This document shows positions 34,471 to 42,624 of a DNA stretch of 64,000 nt, one piece after another. Position numbers and translations under genes: made by a program. This DNA is from an uncultured Anaerolineae bacterium. GTDB taxonomy: Bacteria > Chloroflexota > Anaerolineae > Anaerolineales > Villigracilaceae. Within the stretch, counting starts at the first letter, position 1, and each line of letters opens with the position of its first letter. Where the stretch lies: positions 1 to 64,000 of the forward strand of contig CAINXK010000013.1 of assembly GCA_903854805.1 (NCBI GenBank), given 5' to 3'. The notes under the pieces were generated by a model. It did no database searches, was not told the DNA's origin, and saw only the letters and a list, made by a program, of their open reading frames with translations.

Positions 34471-35922
34471 ATGGCATTGAACGTGAATCTAGAAAGCAAA
34501 AAAAAATCCAACCGGGTCTACTGGCTGATTGCCGGTCTATTCCTGTTAGTTGCGGCTGGCGGATCTTATTTATGGGTAAACCAGGCACAGATCACAGAAC
34601 GCGGTACTTACCAGACGAGTACTGCAACCCTGGGCACACTGACTGCCAACGTAGGTGCTACTGGAACTATACGCGCAGGACATTCAGCAATATTGGTATG
34701 GAATACAAGTGGTCGGGTGGAAATTGTCAACGCCGGCCTAGGCACAAAAATCAAAACTGACCAGGTTCTGGCTGCGCTATCGCCAGATTCAGTTTCGAAA
34801 AATATCATCCTGGCCGAAGCAGACCTGGTGACAGCCCAGAAAAATCTCGATACACTGCTGCTATCAAACAGCACCGAATCGCTAGCCATGCAAAAGCTAG
34901 CCGATGCCAAACAAACCGTATCCGATGCGCAGGATAAGTACGATTTCATTACCCAGGAACGTGTTCCAGGCGAAGTAATTCAAGACGCATCAGATCAAAT
35001 TGTAAAAGCCAAAAAACAACTAAAACAACTGGAATTCTTTTACAACCTGTTTTATTCCAATCGGCCGGATGGCGCCACAGATAAAGCCTTGATGATTGTC
35101 CAGCTAACCAAATCCAAACAAAATATCGCAGACCTGACATCCAAATACAACTGGTACACCAGCCAGGCAAGTCCAATCGAAATTGAGAAAACCCTGGCCG
35201 CGTTGAACCTGGCAAAAGCCAAACAGGAAGATGCACAACGCGCCCTGGACCGGCTGAAAAATGGTGGGAAATTAGCCGATATTACCGCAGCCAAAGCCAG
35301 GGTCGCTGCAGCAACGGCAACCATCAATCAGGCACAGATCGTCGCCCCTTTTGATGGCACAGTTACCCAATCCACGATCCAGGCGGGAGATCGCGTATCT
35401 ACCGGTCAGACCGCTTTCCGAGTGGACGACCTCACTTTGTTGATGGTAGATTTGCAAATTTCAGAAGTTGACATCAATAATGTAGCGGTAGGCCAAGCCG
35501 TTACCGTCAGTATGGATGCCGTGCCCGACAAGACGTACCAAGGTATTGTTTCCAAAGTTAATCAATCGGCAAAAGCCGGACAGGGTGGCATCAATTTTAC
35601 GGTAAGTGTGACCCTGACCGATAATGATGAACTCGTTAAACCTGGCATGACGGCTGATGTCACAATTATAGTGAAACAGGTGGCGGATGCCTTGTTGGTG
35701 CCGAACCGCGCCGTGCGCATGGTGAGCGGAAAGCGTATTGTTTATATTCTCAAAGACAAACAACCCCTGCCCGTGGCCATTCGCCTGGGCGCCAGCGCAG
35801 ATGAAAACAGCCAGGTGATCGGCGGCGACTTAAAGGCGGGTGATCTGATTATTTTGAACCCACCCAATGCAGCCAACCCAGACGCTCAAAGCGCCAGTCC
35901 AACATTGACACCCGTGAAATAA
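34471..35922 (+). CDS. MacA-like membrane fusion protein, first copy
   Basis: A 483-residue adaptor with one N-terminal transmembrane helix (about 12-32), lipoyl-like half motifs (ANVGATGTIRAGHSAILVWN and IVAPFDGTVTQSTIQAGDRV), a long coiled-coil hairpin between them, and beta-barrel domains. It works with an ABC exporter. The ATG at 34471 is selected because GGAGG lies 8-12 bases upstream; the frame is open to 34423. The next gene is a paralogue, and both precede a MacB-type transporter, so the complex may use two adaptors. Confidence 0.88.
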   Translation: MALNVNLESKKKSNRVYWLIAGLFLLVAAGGSYLWVNQAQITERGTYQTSTATLGTLTANVGATGTIRAGHSAILVWNTSGRVEIVNAGLGTKIKTDQVLAALSPDSVSKNIILAEADLVTAQKNLDTLLLSNSTESLAMQKLADAKQTVSDAQDKYDFITQERVPGEVIQDASDQIVKAKKQLKQLEFFYNLFYSNRPDGATDKALMIVQLTKSKQNIADLTSKYNWYTSQASPIEIEKTLAALNLAKAKQEDAQRALDRLKNGGKLADITAAKARVAAATATINQAQIVAPFDGTVTQSTIQAGDRVSTGQTAFRVDDLTLLMVDLQISEVDINNVAVGQAVTVSMDAVPDKTYQGIVSKVNQSAKAGQGGINFTVSVTLTDNDELVKPGMTADVTIIVKQVADALLVPNRAVRMVSGKRIVYILKDKQPLPVAIRLGASADENSQVIGGDLKAGDLIILNPPNAANPDAQSASPTLTPVK

Positions 35923-36064
35923 AAGCGGAAAAAGTGGTCAGTGATAAACACAGTGCAAGAACAGCGCCTGACCGATTGAAATCAATCTAAGAATAATGTG
36001 CCCGATGGTAGCTTGCACCAGGCACACTGAAATAGACCAAGCAATAAGTACCCGGAGGATTGTT

Positions 36065-37462
36065 ATGAAAATTGGAAGCTTTTTAAAAAAATATTGGATC
36101 GTTATTCTCGTGGTAATCGCAGCCGTCGCCGCAGGGCTCATCTGGCAAAATAGCCGGAAAGCAGCCAGCGACAGTGTCTACCAGACAGTTGCCACCTCGC
36201 GCGGCACACTGACAGCCAACATAGGCGCCACAGGTACAGTTCGCGCCGGACAGAGCGCCAGCCTTACCTGGCAAACCAGCGGCCGCGTGGAAAGCGTCAA
36301 AGGTTCGATTGGGGACGCGGTAAAAACTGATGATGTGCTGGCTTCACTCTTGCAGACATCCATGTCGCAAAACATTATCCTGGCCGAAGCCGATCTGATT
36401 ACGGCTCAGAAAAACTTGGACGATTTAATGGCCTCAAAAACCAGCCTTGCTCAGGCTCAACAAAGCCTGGCCAATGCAAAACAGGCCGTGGAAGATGCGC
36501 AAGAGAAGGTCGACAGCCTCAGTTTCGACCGCGCATCCGATAACTTGATCCAACAAACCCAGGCCAATATTGACCTTGCCAAACGCGACGTTACCCGGGC
36601 CGAAGATAACTATAAGCTGTATGTAAAAAAACCTGAAGGTGACTCAAATAAAGCGCAAGCTCTTTTGACCCTGACAAACGCGCGCCAAAAGCTAACCGAT
36701 ATGACTAACAAGTACAACTGGTATACAGGCAAAGCTACTGATCTGGACGCTGAAAAATACCGCGCCAATCTGGCAGTTGCTCAGGCTCAAGAAGCCGATG
36801 CCCAACGTGAAGTAGACCGCATAAAGAATGGCCCCAGCGCAGATGATATCGCTGCCGCCAAAGCCAGGGTCGCCGCAGCCGAATCGACTCTGAACCAATC
36901 CAGAATCGTTGCACCTTTTGATGGTATGCTCACCCAGGTTGAGCCCGTGCCAGGTGACATGGTTTCGCCCGGCACAACAGCCTTCCGCATCGATGATCTC
37001 GTGCACCTTTTAGTCGACCTACAAATATCGGAAGTGGATATCAACAACGTGACCGAGGGACAACCCGTCACGATAACATTCGATGCCGTACAGGGCAAAA
37101 CCTACAACGGGATTGTATCCAAGATCAGCCAGGCTGGTAACTCGAGTGGCTCTGGAGTCAACTTCACCGTTACAGTTGCATTGACCGAAATAGATGAACT
37201 GGTCAAGCCTGGCATGACCGCGGCGGTAAATATCACTGTCCGAGAACTGAGTAATGCCTTACTGGTCCAGAATCGAGCGGTACGCCAGGTCAATGGCAAA
37301 CGCGTTGTGTATGTGCTTAAAGACAACAAACCTGTGGCCGTGGAAATTCGCCTGGGCGCTACATCTGATACTACCAGCGAAGTGGCCGGTGGTGACTTGA
37401 AGGAAGGCGATCTGATCATTCTTAATCCGCCATCCACAAGTGGTGGACCTTTCGGCGGGTAA
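36065..37462 (+). CDS. MacA-like membrane fusion protein, second copy
   Basis: A 465-residue paralogue of the preceding adaptor with the same plan: membrane helix (about 10-28), lipoyl half motifs (ANIGATGTVRAGQSASLTWQ; IVAPFDGMLTQVEPVPGDMV), coiled coil, then EVDINNVTEGQPVTITFDAV. The ATG at 36065 is chosen because GGAGG (36054-36058) precedes it. The two adaptors are closely similar across most of their length. It is separated from the ATPase gene by only 11 bases. Confidence 0.88.
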   Translation: MKIGSFLKKYWIVILVVIAAVAAGLIWQNSRKAASDSVYQTVATSRGTLTANIGATGTVRAGQSASLTWQTSGRVESVKGSIGDAVKTDDVLASLLQTSMSQNIILAEADLITAQKNLDDLMASKTSLAQAQQSLANAKQAVEDAQEKVDSLSFDRASDNLIQQTQANIDLAKRDVTRAEDNYKLYVKKPEGDSNKAQALLTLTNARQKLTDMTNKYNWYTGKATDLDAEKYRANLAVAQAQEADAQREVDRIKNGPSADDIAAAKARVAAAESTLNQSRIVAPFDGMLTQVEPVPGDMVSPGTTAFRIDDLVHLLVDLQISEVDINNVTEGQPVTITFDAVQGKTYNGIVSKISQAGNSSGSGVNFTVTVALTEIDELVKPGMTAAVNITVRELSNALLVQNRAVRQVNGKRVVYVLKDNKPVAVEIRLGATSDTTSEVAGGDLKEGDLIILNPPSTSGGPFGG

Positions 37463-37473
37463 GTGAGGAATTC

Positions 37474-38157
37474 ATGACTGAACCTGTAATTATTGCAGAA
37501 GACCTGGTCAAAACATACCTGATGGGTGATGTAGAAGTAAATGCCCTGCGCGGGCTGACCATGAGCATCGACCGAGGTGAAGTGGTAGCGATCGTAGGAC
37601 CCTCGGGGTCGGGTAAATCTACCTTGATGAATATTCTGGGTTGTCTCGACCGCCCGACCACTGGCACATACACACTGGATGGCGAATCGGTTGCCGGACT
37701 AAGCGATGACCAGTTGGCCAATATTCGTAACCGCAAGGTTGGCTTCATTTTTCAAAGCTTCAACCTGCTCTCACGCCAAACAGCACTTTCAAACGTCGAG
37801 TTACCTTTACGTTACTCTGGAAAAAAAGAAGGCCGCAAAGAACGCGCCCGGCAGTCACTGATATCAGTCGGATTGCAGGATCGCATCAACCACAAACCTT
37901 ACGAACTTTCCGGTGGACAGCAACAGCGTGTGGCCATTGCGCGGGCATTAGTCAATGATCCGGCCATCATCATGGCCGATGAACCCACCGGCAACCTGGA
38001 TTCAAAGGTTGGACAGGAGATCATGGACCTCTTGCTTAATCTTAACAGACAGGTGGGCACAACCCTGATTATTGTGACCCACGACCCTAAAATTGCCGCA
38101 CAAACTCAACGCATCATCCGCATCCGTGACGGAATGGTAGATACGGAGATCCAATGA
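37474..38157 (+). CDS. ABC transporter ATPase, MacB/LolD type
   Basis: A 227-residue ATPase with Walker A GPSGSGKST, the Q-loop FQSFNLL, the signature LSGGQQQRVAIARA and Walker B IIMADEPTG. The length and sequence fit the MacB/LolD group, which drives extrusion from the periplasmic side. The stop overlaps the permease start by ATGA (38154-38157). Substrate unknown; macrolides, peptides or lipids are options. Confidence 0.93.
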   Translation: MTEPVIIAEDLVKTYLMGDVEVNALRGLTMSIDRGEVVAIVGPSGSGKSTLMNILGCLDRPTTGTYTLDGESVAGLSDDQLANIRNRKVGFIFQSFNLLSRQTALSNVELPLRYSGKKEGRKERARQSLISVGLQDRINHKPYELSGGQQQRVAIARALVNDPAIIMADEPTGNLDSKVGQEIMDLLLNLNRQVGTTLIIVTHDPKIAAQTQRIIRIRDGMVDTEIQ

Positions 38158-39404
38158 ACGCAACTCAAATCCTTGTTGAAGCTTTAGAAAGCCTGAATTC
38201 CAATAAAATGCGCTCAGGGCTGACCATTTTGGGCATCGTCATCGGTGTAGCAGCCGTAATCGCCATGCTGGCAGTTGGGCAGGGTGCACAGAATTCCATT
38301 ACCGGATCCATCAATGGGATTGGGACCAATGTGCTTTTCGTCTTCACAGGCAACCAAATGGGCCCTCCCGGACGAAACCAGGGCGCTTCAAAAAATGTAC
38401 GCCCACTGACCATGAACGATGCACAGGCTATCAATGATGTCTTTGCGGCGCCCTCTGTGTCGGCAGTTGCACCAGTTTTACAGGGTTCAGCCGAAGCTGC
38501 TGCCCTGGGTCAGACCAGTAATACCACAGTTAATGGGGTTACCCCAGCCTACGGAGCGGTCCGCAACGAAACAGTTACCGAGGGTGAATTTATCAACAAT
38601 GAACAATATCTGGGACATGCTTCCGTTGCAGTAATCGGCCCTGACCTGGCAGATAAGTTATTCGGCCGGAAAGAAGGGTTGGTTGGGGAAACCATGCGCC
38701 TGGCCGGACAGCCTTTCCGCATTATTGGTGTGCTTGGCAGTAAAGGCGGCTCAGCCTTTGGGAATGCCGATAACCAGGTTGTTATCCCATTAACAACGGC
38801 AAGAGATCGTGTCACCCACCGTAGTGGCGATAATGTAGATGTCATCTTTGTCGAATCAGTCAGCGCCGATGCCACCACCCTGGCCGCAGACGAGATCAAG
38901 CAGATCATGCAGACGCGCCACAACATCCCGGTTGGAGGCGAAAATGACTTTACCGTATTTACCCAACAGGACATGCTGCAGACAGCCTCATCAATCACTG
39001 GCATCCTGACAATTTTTCTGGGTGGAATTGCTGGTATTTCGCTGCTGGTAGGTGGTATCGGCATCATGAACATCATGCTGGTCTCAGTGGCAGAACGTAC
39101 CCGCGAGATTGGTTTACGTAAAGCTCTGGGTGCCAGAAAACGAGACATTCTGACCCAATTCCTGGCCGAATCTTCGCTGCTCAGCCTTTTGGGCGGCATC
39201 ATAGGCATCATGCTCGGTTGGACCATCTCATTTATCGTTGGCAGGGTAGCGGTGGCAACAGGCAACGCATTTGAACCATCGATAACGGTCAGCTCTGTGC
39301 TGCTTGCCACGATTTTTTCGGCAGCCATAGGCATGTTCTTTGGAATATATCCGGCCAATCGAGCCGCCGGCCTGCAGCCAGTTGAAGCTCTGCGGTACGA
39401 ATAG
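38154..39404 (+). CDS. MacB-type ABC permease
   Basis: A 416-residue FtsX-like permease. One N-terminal transmembrane helix (about 20-42) is followed by a large extracytoplasmic MacB_PCD domain and three C-terminal helices (about 285-410), with the conserved RTREIGLRKALGARKRDIL loop (19 residues). It is coupled to the ATPase and preceded by two adaptors. The operon probably ends here, because a distinct regulatory region comes next. Confidence 0.93.
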   Translation: MNATQILVEALESLNSNKMRSGLTILGIVIGVAAVIAMLAVGQGAQNSITGSINGIGTNVLFVFTGNQMGPPGRNQGASKNVRPLTMNDAQAINDVFAAPSVSAVAPVLQGSAEAAALGQTSNTTVNGVTPAYGAVRNETVTEGEFINNEQYLGHASVAVIGPDLADKLFGRKEGLVGETMRLAGQPFRIIGVLGSKGGSAFGNADNQVVIPLTTARDRVTHRSGDNVDVIFVESVSADATTLAADEIKQIMQTRHNIPVGGENDFTVFTQQDMLQTASSITGILTIFLGGIAGISLLVGGIGIMNIMLVSVAERTREIGLRKALGARKRDILTQFLAESSLLSLLGGIIGIMLGWTISFIVGRVAVATGNAFEPSITVSSVLLATIFSAAIGMFFGIYPANRAAGLQPVEALRYE

Positions 39405-39409
39405 AAAAG

Positions 39410-39445
39410 CAATGATCGATTGCAATCATTATTAATCATTGCAAT
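39410..39445 (+). promoter_or_regulatory. Repeat-rich site before the response regulator gene
   Basis: Two AATCATT direct repeats start at 39424 and 39434, 10 bases apart, matching one DNA turn. Two copies of ATTGCAAT lie at 39419-39426 and 39438-39445, and a CAATGAT copy lies at 39410-39416 in the opposite orientation. This is the layout expected for an OmpR/PhoB-type regulator, suggesting autoregulation. Confidence 0.5.
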
Positions 39446-39490
39446 ATTCGAATTATCCTTCAGTCCTATTTTCCACCCAGCGGCAACCTT

Positions 39491-40168
39491 ATGCCAAAAA
39501 AAATCCTCGTCATCGATGACGAACCCAAGATCGTCGAAATCTGCCAAGATTACCTCAAAGCATCTGGCTTTGAGGTAATTTCGGCCCGCGATGGACTGCA
39601 GGGGCTAAATATTGCCCGCCGCGAAAAACCTGATCTAATCGTGCTCGACCTGATGATGCCCGGTATGGATGGTCTGGATGTGTGCAGGAACTTGCGCCGC
39701 GAAGGCAACATCCCCATCATCATGCTGACTGCGCGCGTGGAAGAAAGCGATAAGCTGGTCGGTTTGGAGCTTGGAGCAGATGATTACATTACCAAGCCAT
39801 TCAGCCCACGCGAATTGGTGGCACGAGTACGGGTGGTGCTGCGACGCGCAAGCGGAGACGCAACCAGTGAGATTATCCGAGTTGGCGAAGTTAGTATTGA
39901 CCGTACTCGTTATGAAGCCATTTTGCCAGACAAGACCATCCTGCTCACACCTACTGAATTTGAAATCCTGACAACTTTGATGAAACAACCCGGACGTATT
40001 TTCTCGCGTGCGCAATTGCTGACAGCCGTACACGGCATCGCCTTTGAAAGCTACGAACGGGCTATCGATTCGCACATCCGCAACCTACGTCGAAAGCTTG
40101 AAACAGCAGCTGGAGATGCCCGTTACATCATCACTGTTCATGGTGTTGGATATAAATTTGAAGGCTAA
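39491..40168 (+). CDS. OmpR/PhoB-type response regulator
   Basis: A 225-residue regulator with a receiver domain (phosphorylated Asp 53 in VLDLMMPGMDG; conserved Asp 10, Thr and Lys in MLTAR and ITKPF) and a C-terminal winged helix (ALIDSHIRNLRRKLE-like region, ending ITVHGVGYKFEG). It is 1 base upstream of its histidine kinase. Its likely targets are itself and the MacAB-type export operon just upstream. Confidence 0.94.
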   Translation: MPKKILVIDDEPKIVEICQDYLKASGFEVISARDGLQGLNIARREKPDLIVLDLMMPGMDGLDVCRNLRREGNIPIIMLTARVEESDKLVGLELGADDYITKPFSPRELVARVRVVLRRASGDATSEIIRVGEVSIDRTRYEAILPDKTILLTPTEFEILTTLMKQPGRIFSRAQLLTAVHGIAFESYERAIDSHIRNLRRKLETAAGDARYIITVHGVGYKFEG

Positions 40169-40169
40169 T

Positions 40170-41528
40170 ATGACCAATACTACTGTGCGCTCGATCCAAA
40201 CCCGCCTTTTTACCTTGCTGCTGCGAGCGTTTAGTGCTGCCGTTTTATTCATAACATTGGTAATTCTGGCTGCAATGGCATATTTTTTGACTTATCCATC
40301 CAGCTATAATCCTATCGAGCGCTTACCAATCATTACCCGGCTGGAGACCTTTTACCTGGTAAAAAACAGTTGGCAGGGAGTGGAAGTACTGCCTAAAAAT
40401 GATATCGATGCAGATTACCACCGTTTCTGGGCCAGATCAATTCTGCTGGATGCGCAAGGAAAAGTTGTTCTAGACCATGGCAGCACCCAAACAGCTCTGA
40501 TTGGTACGACTTATATCAAGAAAAAAAGCGACCCGGCCATCCCGATCCTGACCCACGGAAAATTGACAGCCACATTGTTGTTTGATGAATCTTTTTTTCC
40601 AGCGCAGCAACAGCTATCCTTCGACTTTTTACTACCGATTGGCATGATCGCAATGGTCATGGCCATTCCCACTATTATCATTGGGCTTGTGCTGATGCGC
40701 CGTTTTGTAACCCCACTGGCGGAGGTCATCGCCGCAGCGCGAGCCGTTGCCGGGGGAGATTTATCGACTCGTGTGCGTGCTTCCGGACCGGATGATCTGC
40801 GCGCACTCTCAGATAGCTTTAACCATATGGCCGCTTCCCTGGAACAAAGCGACAGCGAACGCCGTAACATGCTGGCAGATATAGCACATGAACTGCGCAC
40901 GCCTTTAACGGTCATGCGTGGGCGTCTGGAAGGCATTGTAGACGGCATCTACGACGCCAGCCCAGATCAAATTAGCCCGGCGCTCGAAGAGACCTATTTA
41001 CTCGAACGCCTGGTGGAAGACCTGCGCTTGCTAACTCTGGCGGAAACACGGCAGTTACACTTTGAACACAAGCATGTGAATCTTGGCGAGGTCGTTACTT
41101 ATGTCATCGATTTATTCCAGGCCGAGGCAGATGATAAAAACATCAAGCTCAGCTTTGAAGATATCGACAAAACTGCAGCTGCCATGCTAGACCCTCAGCG
41201 CATAAAACAGGTGGTGGGAAATCTCGTCAGCAATGCTTTGCGCTACACGCCTGAAGGCGGGAACGTAATCCTGACAGTCGTCAACACTGCCGGGATGGTG
41301 CTCCTAACCATCAGCGATGACGGCCCGGGAGTACCAGCCGAAGATCTATCCAGCATTTTCAAACGCTTCTGGCGTGGAGAAAAATCACGTTCACGCGCAT
41401 CCGGTGGGGCGGGCCTGGGCCTTGCAATTGCCCGGCAGCTGGTAGAAGCCCAAGGCGGCCAAATTCATGCTAAAAACCGCGACCTTGGCGGGTTAAATAT
41501 CTCTATCCAATTCCCCGCATTGACATAA
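40170..41528 (+). CDS. Sensor histidine kinase
   Basis: A 452-residue kinase with two transmembrane helices (about 18-42 and 155-180) around an extracytoplasmic sensor of about 110 residues, a HAMP region (RARAVAGGDLSTRVRASG-like), the HisKA phospho-histidine in DIAHELRTPLTVM, and a complete HATPase domain (NLVSNALRYTPEGG, DDGPGVP, GGAGLGLAIA). The ATG at 40170 directly follows the regulator stop; the upstream frame is the response regulator coding region. The signal is not evident. Confidence 0.93.
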   Translation: MTNTTVRSIQTRLFTLLLRAFSAAVLFITLVILAAMAYFLTYPSSYNPIERLPIITRLETFYLVKNSWQGVEVLPKNDIDADYHRFWARSILLDAQGKVVLDHGSTQTALIGTTYIKKKSDPAIPILTHGKLTATLLFDESFFPAQQQLSFDFLLPIGMIAMVMAIPTIIIGLVLMRRFVTPLAEVIAAARAVAGGDLSTRVRASGPDDLRALSDSFNHMAASLEQSDSERRNMLADIAHELRTPLTVMRGRLEGIVDGIYDASPDQISPALEETYLLERLVEDLRLLTLAETRQLHFEHKHVNLGEVVTYVIDLFQAEADDKNIKLSFEDIDKTAAAMLDPQRIKQVVGNLVSNALRYTPEGGNVILTVVNTAGMVLLTISDDGPGVPAEDLSSIFKRFWRGEKSRSRASGGAGLGLAIARQLVEAQGGQIHAKNRDLGGLNISIQFPALT

Positions 41529-41570
41529 CAATTTCTTCTATTCTTGGGAAAAACCTGAAAAACAAATAAT

Positions 41571-42311
41571 ATGGAACTCTATTTTATTCGTCACGGACAA
41601 TCACAAAATAATGCCAATGTGCAAAACCCTGAGTATAGGGAGAGCCCAGACCCTGAGCTAACTGAAATTGGGTCTGCGCAAGCCAACTACCTGGTTGAAT
41701 TTTTCAAGAAAAACCAGGTGCTTGATCAAAAAGCTGGATGGAATATCCAAAATCAGTATGGATTTGGTTTTACTCACATCTACACCAGCCTGATGATCCG
41801 AGCAGTAGGCACGGCTGCCCCCACCGCTCGCGTCCTGGGGATCCCGTTCACAGCATGGCCAGAAATACACGAGGAAGGGGGCATTTTCAACCGGGACGAT
41901 AAAACCATCCGGAGCGGGCTGCCAGGAAAAACACGCTCCTACTTTGAACAGAATTTCCCTGAATTAAGCTTACCAAATGACCTGGATGAAACCGGCTGGT
42001 GGAACCGGCCCTTCGAGGCTGAGGACCAACGCCAGGCGCGCGCTGAAAACTTCCTGGCTGATCTGCTGGCGCGCCACAGCGACCGGGATGACCAACCAGA
42101 AGATCGCGTCGTTTTATTCAGCCACGGCGGTTTTTTTGTGCGCCTGGTGTGTGCCATGCTAAAGCTTCCCTGGCGACAGGCCACCCATGACCTGAAATCA
42201 TGGTTTTTATTGAACAATGGCTCAATCAGTCGTTTTGACATCCACCAGAATGAACTGACAATCTGTTATTTGAACCGCACAGATCATTTTCCTTCTGGCC
42301 TGATCACATAA
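41571..42311 (+). CDS. Histidine phosphatase family protein
   Basis: A 246-residue protein with the phosphoglycerate-mutase-like RHG motif at residues 7-9 (ELYFIRHGQSQNN), a second histidine in FSHGGFFVRLV and an expected glutamate in PEIHEEGG. It may act on phosphorylated small molecules or proteins in the cytoplasm. It stands between the two-component genes and the ubiquitin-like operon, with no clear link to either. Confidence 0.88.
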   Translation: MELYFIRHGQSQNNANVQNPEYRESPDPELTEIGSAQANYLVEFFKKNQVLDQKAGWNIQNQYGFGFTHIYTSLMIRAVGTAAPTARVLGIPFTAWPEIHEEGGIFNRDDKTIRSGLPGKTRSYFEQNFPELSLPNDLDETGWWNRPFEAEDQRQARAENFLADLLARHSDRDDQPEDRVVLFSHGGFFVRLVCAMLKLPWRQATHDLKSWFLLNNGSISRFDIHQNELTICYLNRTDHFPSGLIT

Positions 42312-42437
42312 CAAACTTGAACGGCTTGCCATCGGCGAAAAATTGTTCGAATTCGGAAAAGTCATATACTTGCAAAAAATTGTGCCGTGGCTGATCCGAG
42401 CATAGAAATAAACCAGTTAATTCACATCTTCCACAGT

Positions 42438-42479
42438 ACCCAGAACCCCATTCGGCTGTAGCCGAATGGGGTTCTGGGT
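42438..42479. repeat. Perfect 19-bp palindromic hairpin
   Basis: Bases 42438-42456 pair perfectly with 42461-42479 across a TGTA loop. No T-run follows on either strand, so it is not a standard terminator. It is the main feature in the 313-base spacer before the E1 operon; the rest is AT-rich with a possible -10 TAGACT (42556-42561). Confidence 0.7.
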
Positions 42480-42584
42480 TAAGAATTGCTATCAGATTGG
42501 GGTTTTTACACTGATTTTTCAAATATTTGGCCAAAAAACAGTACTTAAGTAATGCTAGACTCGTGGAACGAAAAGCTTTACTAT

Positions 42585-42616
42585 TGTGGTACGCTTGGTC
42601 TGACCACCAAACCACA
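42585..42616 (+). promoter_or_regulatory. FadR-type operator before the wHTH-E1 gene
   Basis: TGGTCTGACCA (42596-42606) is a perfect dyad that matches the TGGTNNNACCA consensus of FadR-subfamily GntR regulators. It is nested in an outer dyad TGTGGT (42585-42590) / ACCACA (42611-42616). It ends 18 bases before ATG 42625, and the gene it precedes encodes a GntR-like winged helix, so autoregulation is likely. Confidence 0.7.
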
Positions 42617-42624
42617 GGAGACTT

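Noticed and set aside
38549..39547. 332-residue minus-strand open frame opposite the permease and regulator genes
   Set aside because: Antisense shadow of the MacB-type permease; Ser/Met/Pro-rich composition typical of a shadow frame.
42438..42479. Hairpin as a rho-independent terminator of the histidine phosphatase gene
   Set aside because: Stem is strong but neither strand has a T-run; kept as a palindrome instead.
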